Of a DNA stretch of 64,000 bases, positions 58,077 through 64,000 are shown piece by piece. Within the stretch, counting starts at the first letter, position 1, and every line of letters starts with the position of its first letter. The stretch is from Pseudomonas umsongensis. GTDB taxonomy: Bacteria; Pseudomonadota; Gammaproteobacteria; Pseudomonadales; Pseudomonadaceae. The stretch is from NCBI RefSeq assembly GCF_002236105.1, contig NZ_NIWU01000002.1, forward strand, positions 248,001 to 312,000, given 5' to 3'. The position numbers and the translations under genes were made by a program. Under the pieces are notes generated by a model. The model was not told the DNA's origin, made no database searches, and saw only the letters and a list, made by a program, of their open reading frames with translations.

Positions 58077-58763
58077 ATGACCGATTTGATCTTCACCCAC
58101 ATCTCAGTGCGCATTCCGGGGCCGGAGCATCACTTCCTGATCAACCCCTACGGGCTGATGTTCGATGAGATCACGGCGTCGAACCTGGTGAAAATCGACC
58201 TCGATGGCAACGCGGTGGAACCGTCGCCGTACCCGGTGAACCCGGCCGGTTTCGTGATTCACAGCGCCATTCACGGTGCTCGTGAAGACGCGCAATGCGT
58301 GTTGCACACGCACACAAAATCCGGTTGCGCGATGGCGGCGTTGAAGTGCGGGCTGTTGCCGGTGAACCAGATTTCCATGGAGTTCTACAACCGTGTGGCC
58401 TACCACGACTACGAAGGCGTGGCGCTGGACATGAGCGAGCAGCGGCGGCTGGTGGCGGACATGGGCGACAAGCCGGTGCTGATGCTGCGCAATCACGGTT
58501 TGCTGACGGTGGGGGAGACGGTGGGGCAGGCGTTCATGCGCATGTATTACCTGGAAAAGGCCTGCGACATTCAGTTGGCAGCCATGGCTGCCGGGGAGCT
58601 GGTGTTGCCGTCGCCCGAGGTTTGCGCGCATACCGAGCGGCAGTTCAATGAGCCGGGACGGGCGCTGGAGGAGGGTGAGCTCAATGATCCAGATGCCATG
58701 CAACTGGCCTGGGCGGCGTTGCTGAGATTGCTGGAGCGTGTGGCGCCGGATTATCGGGACTGA
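58077..58763 (+). pseudogene. Class II aldolase/adducin-family protein, 5'-truncated
   Basis: A 228-codon frame of the class II aldolase (FucA/adducin) family. GPEHHFLINPYGLMFDEITA lies near residue 18, zinc-binding His in VLHTHTKSGCAM near 80 and LRNHGLLTVGE near 138 give the three metal histidines. Homologues have roughly 20-30 more residues before MTDLIFTHIS; here that part is replaced by the permease remnant on the other strand, and no ribosome site precedes the ATG. The zinc site is intact, but expression is doubtful. Confidence 0.72.
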
Positions 58764-58793
58764 CCTGAATGCTCGGTTGTTCGAGCTGGCCTA

Positions 58794-58811
58794 TTCGCGA
58801 GCAGGCTCGCT
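58794..58811. repeat. Left part of a REP copy interrupted by the IS element
   Basis: TTCGCGAGCAGGCTCGCT stops exactly where the IS element begins. The missing end of the REP, CCCACAG, resumes at 59989 after the element. Confidence 0.93.
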
Positions 58812-58826
58812 TGTATGGTAGGACTT

Positions 58827-58975
58827 GAAGGGAGGAGGAGGGACAAGGCTCGATTCTGACTGTTGACGCAGTACAGACTGTGGGAGAGTTCGCCCCTCCT
58901 CCTTTCACCCAAGCGCCGATAAAGAATGCATCTGGCCTAGACCGACGATAGGAACAAGCCTGCGCCTCTGGGTGA
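58827..58975 (+). ncRNA. Predicted bridge RNA of the IS110 element
   Basis: A 12-base stem (58827-58838 with 58895-58906, GAAGGGAGGAGG against CCTCCTCCTTTC, one G-U pair) encloses a 56-base loop. In that loop AGGCTCG (58846-58852) equals the left side of the REP target, and CTGTGGGAG (58878-58886) is the reverse complement of its right side, CTCCCACAG. This is the layout of left and right target guides in IS110 bridge RNAs. A second stem (58905-58911 with 58969-58975) may close the donor loop, where I found no convincing donor guides. The exact RNA ends are unknown. Confidence 0.65.
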
Positions 58976-59015
58976 GCCCTTCAAGTGCTTAAAACCTTAT
59001 CCCGGAGGAAAACCT

Positions 59016-59963
59016 ATGGCAATGCCGGTTTCTGTTTCAAAGCCGATCGTGGGCGTGGATGTCGCCAAGAAAGAATTGGTGATTTATCACGCCGAACTGG
59101 ACCTGCTTGAAGAGATTCCCAACAACAAAATCAGCATCAACAAGTGGTTAAAGGACTTGCCGGGGAGTGTGGCTATTGCTGTTGAAGCCACCAACATCTA
59201 CCACCTGGAGTTCGCTGACCTGGCCTTTGAGGCCGGCTGCGTGATTTACATGGTGGGCGGCTATGAGCTCAAACATTACCGAGAAGGTGTGAAGGTCCGT
59301 GCCAAAACCGATGCACTGGATGCCAAACTGCTTGCTCGCTATCTGAAGAACGAGCATGAAGAACTTCACCCATGGACGCCGCCGACACCGCTGTATCGCC
59401 AACTCCTGAGTCTTTTTCGCCGCCGGGCGGCCTTGGTCCAGGCCAGGGTCGGCCTAGTGCAAAGCTGGTCGAATGAGCCCTTGCTGAAGGCTGCTTTTTC
59501 CGAGCAAATAAAGTCCATGCAGCAGCTTGAGACGCTGATCGAAAAGACGATCAACGATCAGCTGAAAGAAGCCGGTTTGCTGGGGCAGTTGAAGCGTTGC
59601 TTGAAAGTTGAAGGGGTTGGATTTTTGACTGGCGCGCGCTTGCTCACGGCGTTCCAGCGCGGAGACTTCCGAAACGCAGATGCCTTTATCGCCTTTCTTG
59701 GAATGGACTTGCGGGTGTCAAAATCAGGGCAAAAAGATGGTCGCCGGAGTTTGACCAAGCGAGGCGATCCAGAAGCCCGCCGCCTTCTGCACAATGCGGC
59801 TATGTCGGCGAGTCGAACCGAAGCCTGGAAAGGGTTTTACCAAGAACAAAGAAATCGGGGTTTCAGCACCACTCAAGCCTTGGTGATGCTGGCTCGCAAG
59901 CTCGCTCGTATCGTATTCGCCCTGCTGAAGGGGCAGAGTGAATACCAACCGAAAACCAGTTGA
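59016..59963 (+). CDS. IS110-family transposase (RuvC-like DEDD recombinase)
   Basis: A 315-residue recombinase. The N-terminal RuvC-like domain has the acidic set: Asp15 in VGVDVAKKE, Glu in AVEATNIYH near 58, and the Asp pair in RAKTDALDAKLLARY near 97-100. The C-terminal domain has VEGVGFLTGARLLTAFQ and the serine region NAAMSASRTEAWKGF. Length and domains are complete, so it may be active. GGAGG precedes the ATG. Confidence 0.95.
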   Translation: MAMPVSVSKPIVGVDVAKKELVIYHAELDLLEEIPNNKISINKWLKDLPGSVAIAVEATNIYHLEFADLAFEAGCVIYMVGGYELKHYREGVKVRAKTDALDAKLLARYLKNEHEELHPWTPPTPLYRQLLSLFRRRAALVQARVGLVQSWSNEPLLKAAFSEQIKSMQQLETLIEKTINDQLKEAGLLGQLKRCLKVEGVGFLTGARLLTAFQRGDFRNADAFIAFLGMDLRVSKSGQKDGRRSLTKRGDPEARRLLHNAAMSASRTEAWKGFYQEQRNRGFSTTQALVMLARKLARIVFALLKGQSEYQPKTS

Positions 59964-59986
59964 GGGCTTCCCCTCAACCATAGAAT

Positions 59987-60063
59987 CTCCCACAGTTGAT
60001 TCGGGTTGCCACAAATTCTGTGTACGACGCAAATCCCCTGTGGGAGCGAGCCTGCTCGCGAAA
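59987..60063. repeat. Right part of the interrupted REP and its inverted partner
   Basis: CTCCCACAG (59987-59995) completes the REP copy split by the IS element. An inverted REP copy, CTGTGGGAGCGAGCCTGCTC, follows from 60038 to 60063. Before insertion this was a REP doublet of the common type. Confidence 0.9.
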
Positions 60064-60088
60064 GCGGTTTGTCAGGCGCCCTGACTTT

Positions 60089-61609
60089 TCAGACTTGCCG
60101 AGGGGTATTCAGGTTCATCGACCGCACCGCCAATCCCGCCGCAGTCTGTTCATCGATCGGCAACAAAAACCGAAACGTCGCCCCACGCCCCGGCCTGTCG
60201 ATCAACTGAATCTCAAGCCCATGCAATTGCAGGATGCGGTGCACAATACGCAACCCCAGCCCGCCATCGCGCCGTGCGCCACCGATATTGAACGGCCGCA
60301 AAAACAGACCCTCGCGCAATTCGGGAGCAATACCAGGGCCCGTGTCGCTGACAGTCACCTCAATGAATGAGCCTTGTGGGCGCAAACCCAGTTCGATCTC
60401 GCCACCTGGCGGTGTATGGCGCAACGCGTTGTCGAAAAGATTGGTCAACACCCGCTCGATCAATCCCAGGTCAGCGCAAGCTGCAGAAACGTTGGGGGCG
60501 AACGTGGCCTTCAATTCAACCTGCCGCGCCTCGGCCGTCAGTTCGAACTTCTGGAAAATGTCCTGGACCAGGTCGGTCAGCGAAAAACGCTCCAGCACCG
60601 GTTGCACAAAACCATGTTCCAGGCGCACCAGTTCCAGCAGCGACTGCGCCAGCCCGCCGACCTTGCGGCTTTGATCAAGGGCGATGCCCAGGTAGCGGCG
60701 GCGGTCGGTGGCGGACAGCGTGGCGTCCTTGAGCGACAGGGTTTCCAGATAGCCGTGCAACGAGGCCAGCGGCGTACGCAGATCGTGGGAGATGTTTGCC
60801 ACCAGTTCGCGGCGTTCCTGGTCCTGGCGGGTCAATGAGCGCCATTGTTCGCCCAAACGCGCCTGCATCTGCCGGAAGGCAGCGTCGAGAACAGCAATTT
60901 CATCGTGGCTGGCGACTTTTTCCAGGGGGACGGGCAGGGCCGGCGTCACCGGGACGCCATCGATGTCGAACTGGCTGACGGTTTCGGTGAGGCGGCGCAA
61001 TGGCCGGGTGATCAGCGCAAACGCGGTGAGACCGGCAATCAGGCACAACAGCGCGACCAATCCAATGGACATCAGGGCGGTATTGAGCGCAGCACTGGTG
61101 GCGCCGCGTTCGGCCAGGCGATCATGGTCTTCGCCCAGCAGCACCACGTAGAGATACCCGACGGCTTTGCCATTGACCTTCAACGGTGCGGCGCTGAACA
61201 CCTTGCGCGCGTCGACGCTGCGCGGATCATCACCGGTAATCGGCAGGGCGTCGCCCCTGAGCAGGCGCTGGATTGGCGCCAGGTCGACACGCTCGCGTCG
61301 AATCCTGCCTTCGGGCGCGGCACTGCCGACAATCTTGCCCTCGGTGTCCAACAGGTACACCTCGACACTGGGGTTGACCTGCATCAGCTTGCTGAACAGA
61401 TCCCGCACGGCATTGGGCATCAGGCCCTGGGTGTCCATCAGCACCGTGTCACTGGCGATGTGCTGCGCCAGGTCCCGGGACAACCCTTGCACCACTTCCT
61501 GTTCATGCATCTGGTTGGAACGCACCTGCAGCCACGCCGAGGTGCCGCAGCACACCAGCAGTAGCACGGCGAACACCAGGGACAGGCGCTGCGTCAGGGT
61601 CAGCCTCAT
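60089..61609 (-). CDS. Sensor histidine kinase
   Basis: Inner-membrane kinase of 506 residues. Membrane helices lie at about 9-27 and 178-200, with a periplasmic sensor between (VEVYLLDTEGKIVGS), then HAMP (about 200-255), the phosphorylated His275 in NISHDLRTPL, the N box NLFDNALRH near 395 and G boxes DTGPGIAPEL and GGLGLRIV. The start overlaps the regulator stop as ATGA. The pair is divergent from msrB, which suggests a role in sensing envelope oxidation, though the signal is unknown. Confidence 0.92.
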   Translation of the reverse strand: MRLTLTQRLSLVFAVLLLVCCGTSAWLQVRSNQMHEQEVVQGLSRDLAQHIASDTVLMDTQGLMPNAVRDLFSKLMQVNPSVEVYLLDTEGKIVGSAAPEGRIRRERVDLAPIQRLLRGDALPITGDDPRSVDARKVFSAAPLKVNGKAVGYLYVVLLGEDHDRLAERGATSAALNTALMSIGLVALLCLIAGLTAFALITRPLRRLTETVSQFDIDGVPVTPALPVPLEKVASHDEIAVLDAAFRQMQARLGEQWRSLTRQDQERRELVANISHDLRTPLASLHGYLETLSLKDATLSATDRRRYLGIALDQSRKVGGLAQSLLELVRLEHGFVQPVLERFSLTDLVQDIFQKFELTAEARQVELKATFAPNVSAACADLGLIERVLTNLFDNALRHTPPGGEIELGLRPQGSFIEVTVSDTGPGIAPELREGLFLRPFNIGGARRDGGLGLRIVHRILQLHGLEIQLIDRPGRGATFRFLLPIDEQTAAGLAVRSMNLNTPRQV

Positions 61610-62325
61610 GGCGGCGATTCCTCCCCGGTGGCGAACTTGTAGCCGCGGCCCCAGACCGTGAGGATGCGCACCGGTTGCGCCGGGTCGGCCTCGATCTTGG
61701 CGCGCAGGCGATTGATGTGGGTGTTGACCGTGTGCTCGTAGCCTTCGTGGCTATAGCCCCAGACGGCGTTGAGCAGGTCCATGCGCGAAAACACCTTGCC
61801 CGGCTGGCGGGCGAAGAAGTACAGCAAGTCGAACTCCCGGGGTGTGAGGTCCAGGCGTCGGCCGCCCTGGGACACTTCGCGGGTGATCGGGTCAATGGCC
61901 AGTCCGTCGATGAGCAGGCTGCCGGCGTCCATCTTCAGGTTGCGTGCCATGGCATCCACCCGGCGCAGCAAAGCTTTGACCCGGGCCACCAGTTCGAGCA
62001 TGGAAAATGGCTTGGCCAGGTAATCGTCGGCACCGAGCTCCAGGCCGAGGATCCGGTGCACTTCGCTGGAGCGCGCACTGGTGATGATGATCGGCGTGTA
62101 GCGGGCCATGGCGCGGGCGCGGCGGCAGATTTCCAGGCCGTCGACACCGGGCAGCATCAGGTCGAGGATCAGCGCATCCCAGTTGCCTTGCTGCAGCAGG
62201 CGCATGCCTTCATTGCCGTCGGCGCTGTGCACCACCTCGAACTGCTCGTCACGCAGGTGCAGGCAAATCAGGTCGGCGATATGCAGGTCGTCCTCGACCA
62301 CGAGGACGCGTTTGGTCTGTTCCAT
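61606..62325 (-). CDS. OmpR-family response regulator
   Basis: A 239-residue regulator with receiver domain (VLVVEDDLHIADLI, phosphorylation site Asp in ALILDLMLPGVDG near 52, Lys in YLAKPF near 102) and a C-terminal winged helix (LTPREFDLLYFFARQPGKVF, GYEHTVNTHINRLRAKIE). The frame opens three codons earlier at a TTG lying directly on the AAGGA, so the ATG at 62325, nine bases from it, is preferred. Partner of the kinase at 60089. Confidence 0.93.
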   Translation of the reverse strand: MEQTKRVLVVEDDLHIADLICLHLRDEQFEVVHSADGNEGMRLLQQGNWDALILDLMLPGVDGLEICRRARAMARYTPIIITSARSSEVHRILGLELGADDYLAKPFSMLELVARVKALLRRVDAMARNLKMDAGSLLIDGLAIDPITREVSQGGRRLDLTPREFDLLYFFARQPGKVFSRMDLLNAVWGYSHEGYEHTVNTHINRLRAKIEADPAQPVRILTVWGRGYKFATGEESPP

Positions 62326-62365
62326 CCACTTCAATCCTTCGGCGCAATGTGCGTAATGCCACTCA

Positions 62366-62451
62366 CTGTAGGAGCTGCCGAAGGCTGCGATCTTTTGACT
62401 TTGATTTAAAAAAACAAGATCAAAAGATCGCAGCCTGCGGCAGCTCCTACA
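62366..62451. repeat. TGTAGGAGCTGC-type repeat pair
   Basis: Inverted arms CTGTAGGAGCTGCCGAAGGC and complement with an AT-rich centre, between the response regulator gene and msrB, so it lies in their shared promoter region. Short AGTCAGTGA repeats follow at 62456-62485. Confidence 0.9.
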
Positions 62452-62610
62452 ATTAAGTCAGTCAAGTCAGTGAAGTCAGTGAAGGGTCCATTGTGCGGGT
62501 TTTTCGTGGCCCGAGTTATCACGAATTGTTTAACTTCCCGTGAGGATTTGGCGATCACCCAAAGCCTAGGCTGTGTTCCATGAAACACCCCTGGATTTTT
62601 GGAGACGAGC

Positions 62611-63129
62611 ATGTTTTCACGACGGCAATTTCTTCTCGCGAGCGGCGGGCTGGGGGTGGCAGCCCTGGCAATCGGCCTGTTGCCGAAGTTTTCCACAGGC
62701 ACGGCATTGATCAGCGATGCCAGCGCCGCCGAGGCGTTCGAAGTGACCCACAGCGACAGCGAATGGCACGCCATCCTGAGCGACGAACAGTATGAAATCC
62801 TCCGCGAAGAAGGCACTGAACGGGCCTACAGCAGCCCGCTGAACAACGAGCACCGCGACGGCACATTCCTCTGTGCCGGGTGCCAGTTGCCGCTGTTCTC
62901 ATCGGCGACCAAGTTCGATAGCCACACCGGCTGGCCGAGTTTCTGGGCGCCGCTGGACAAGGCCGTGGCCACCCGCCAGGACCGTTCCTACGGCATGTCG
63001 CGCGAAGAGGTGCACTGCCGGCGTTGCGGCGGGCATCTGGGCCATGTCTTCGACGACGGGCCGAAACCGACCGGTTTGCGTTACTGCATGAACGGTCTGG
63101 CGCTCAAGTTCGAGCCCAAAGCCGTCTGA
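62611..63129 (+). CDS. msrB: Exported methionine-R-sulfoxide reductase MsrB
   Basis: A 172-residue protein with a twin-arginine signal (SRRQFLLASGG, residues 3-13, then a hydrophobic stretch). The MsrB domain has structural zinc cysteines CAGC near 92 and CRRCGG near 140, HTGWPSFWAPL near 108 and the catalytic RYCMN near 160. It reduces methionine-R-sulfoxide, here probably in the periplasm. The ATG at 62611 has GGAG six bases upstream and puts the Tat motif at the N-terminus. msrA follows 20 bases on. Confidence 0.93.
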   Translation: MFSRRQFLLASGGLGVAALAIGLLPKFSTGTALISDASAAEAFEVTHSDSEWHAILSDEQYEILREEGTERAYSSPLNNEHRDGTFLCAGCQLPLFSSATKFDSHTGWPSFWAPLDKAVATRQDRSYGMSREEVHCRRCGGHLGHVFDDGPKPTGLRYCMNGLALKFEPKAV

Positions 63130-63149
63130 ATTTCCCAGGAGTCTGTGAC

Positions 63150-63857
63150 ATGAAAAATCTTTTCACCTGGCGCCGCACGCTGTTGGGTCTGGCCGCTGCC
63201 GGCATCATCGGCCAATGCTCGGCATTTTCCCTGGGCGGGGCTGAAGAAGGCGTTCTCCTACCCCCGCCGGCCCTCGACGAAACCACCCAGGCCCGCAGCG
63301 AAACCGCGGTGTTCGCCGGTGGTTGCTTCTGGGGTGTGCAAGGGGTGTTCCAGCATGTCAAAGGCGTGAAAAATGCCGTCTCCGGTTACGCCGGTGGCAA
63401 AGCTGATACAGCGCAATACGAACGCGTCAGCAGCGGCAGTACCGGGCATGCGGAATCGGTGGAAGTGACCTTCGACCCGAGCCAGGTCAGCTACGGCACC
63501 TTGCTGCAGATCTACTTCTCCGTGGCCCACAACCCGACCGAACTCAACCGCCAGGGGCCCGACACCGGCACCCAGTACCGCTCGGCGATCTTTACCAAGA
63601 GCAGCGAACAGCAACGGGTCGCCCAGGCCTACATTGCCCAGCTCGATGCCGCGCATTCGTTCGACAAGCCGATCGTGACCAAGCTGGAGAGCTTCAACGG
63701 TTTTTATCCGGCCGAAGAAGAACACCAGGACTTCCTGACCGAGCACCCGACCTATCCCTACATCGTGATCAATGACTTGCCAAAGGTGGCACAGCTCAAG
63801 CAGCTGTACCCGGATCGCTATCAGGAAAAACCGGTGCTGGTGAAGACGGGGATGTGA
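63150..63857 (+). CDS. msrA: Exported methionine-S-sulfoxide reductase MsrA
   Basis: A 235-residue protein. The N-terminus ([20 protein letters not shown]) is a signal peptide with an Arg pair that may also be read as Tat type. The catalytic motif GGCFWGVQ is near residue 57, followed by [20 protein letters not shown] and PVLVKTGM. It reduces methionine-S-sulfoxide, complementing MsrB. The ATG at 63150 has CAGGAG eight bases upstream; the open codons before it overlap msrB in another frame and are not coding. Confidence 0.93.
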   Translation: MKNLFTWRRTLLGLAAAGIIGQCSAFSLGGAEEGVLLPPPALDETTQARSETAVFAGGCFWGVQGVFQHVKGVKNAVSGYAGGKADTAQYERVSSGSTGHAESVEVTFDPSQVSYGTLLQIYFSVAHNPTELNRQGPDTGTQYRSAIFTKSSEQQRVAQAYIAQLDAAHSFDKPIVTKLESFNGFYPAEEEHQDFLTEHPTYPYIVINDLPKVAQLKQLYPDRYQEKPVLVKTGM

Positions 63858-63863
63858 CGGCGG

Positions 63864-64000
63864 TTATCCGCTGATCACAGTCTTGCCGGCGACTTTCGAC
63901 CGATACAGTGCCTGATCGGCCCTGGCCATCAGGCCGCTCTGTTGCTCCTCCTCGAAGCGCTGGACCACGCCGAAACTCATGCTCACGTGAAAGTCGCCCA
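63864..64000 (-). CDS. 3' end of a GGDEF-domain gene (diguanylate cyclase)
   Basis: On the minus strand the last 45 codons of a GGDEF domain are visible: VSMSFGVVQRF, then ADQALYRSKVAGKTVISG and stop. ADQALYRSK is the usual final helix of the domain. The catalytic GGDEF motif is outside the window. It is convergent with msrA, 6 bases apart. Confidence 0.85.
   Translation of the reverse strand, partial: GDFHVSMSFGVVQRFEEEQQSGLMARADQALYRSKVAGKTVISG

Larger units (their letters stand above)
58812..59988 (+). mobile_element. IS110-family insertion sequence inserted in a REP
   Basis: About 1177 bases. Outside, the REP reads GCAGGCTCG then CT at 58810-58811; after the element CT recurs at 59987-59988, followed by CCCACAG. 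The shared CT is the only possible duplication, as expected of IS110 elements, which make no clear target repeats and no terminal inverted repeats. One transposase gene fills the element, with 204 non-coding bases at the left end and 25 at the right end. The long left end is where the IS110 subgroup encodes its bridge RNA. Confidence 0.9.

Noticed and set aside
58912..59015. Donor guides of the bridge RNA
   Set aside because: Only AGAAT matches the right end of the element; no convincing match to the left end, so I do not claim them.

Overview
The window is chromosomal DNA of a Pseudomonas, most likely of the P. fluorescens group. The evidence is high GC, Pseudomonas-type REP repeats throughout, a complete twelve-gene alginate operon, the aap amino-acid transporter and a cyoABCDE quinol oxidase. 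I found no rRNA, tRNA or CRISPR.

Layout. 1-2561 (+): 3' part of the aapJQMP general L-amino-acid ABC transporter. 2562-3514: no gene, but a large inverted duplication of a repeat. 3515-9565: a LysR regulator divergent from an efflux set (outer-membrane lipoprotein, FUSC pump, DUF1656 protein, HlyD adaptor). 9569-11403 (-): an NTF2-like protein, a short-chain dehydrogenase and a small membrane protein. 11695-28408 (-): the alginate operon algD-alg8-44-K-E-G-X-L-I-J-F-A, from GDP-mannuronate synthesis through polymerisation, epimerisation, acetylation and export, with repeats inserted at several points, one of them inside algK. 29229-38240: yaaA, a polysaccharide-deacetylase-like gene, a PIN-PhoH ATPase, moaCDE, a periplasmic amino-acid binding protein, a DMT exporter with a divergent LysR gene, and dsbB. 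38999-43828 (+): cyoABCDE.

43927-56324: an unusual island. Two MocR-type regulators (both -) flank an MFS transporter, an ATP-grasp ligase, a RidA protein, a cupin, a YfcF-type GST, a KamA-like radical SAM enzyme, a class IV aminotransferase, a TauD-like dioxygenase, an AurF-like diiron N-oxygenase and a metallo-beta-lactamase-fold hydrolase. The set looks like a pathway for a small, oxidised or N-oxygenated amino-acid-derived metabolite that I cannot name. It is the best candidate here for an undescribed system.

56524-60063: a degraded zone. It holds an unknown protein, an ABC permease lacking its EAA loop, a 26-codon remnant of a second permease fused to a 5'-truncated class II aldolase, and an IS110-family element inserted exactly within a REP sequence. 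The left end of the IS can fold into a hairpin whose loop carries sequences matching both halves of that REP target, as expected of a bridge RNA.

60089-64000: a two-component system (-) divergent from two exported methionine sulfoxide reductases (msrB, msrA; +), then the 3' end of a GGDEF gene (-).
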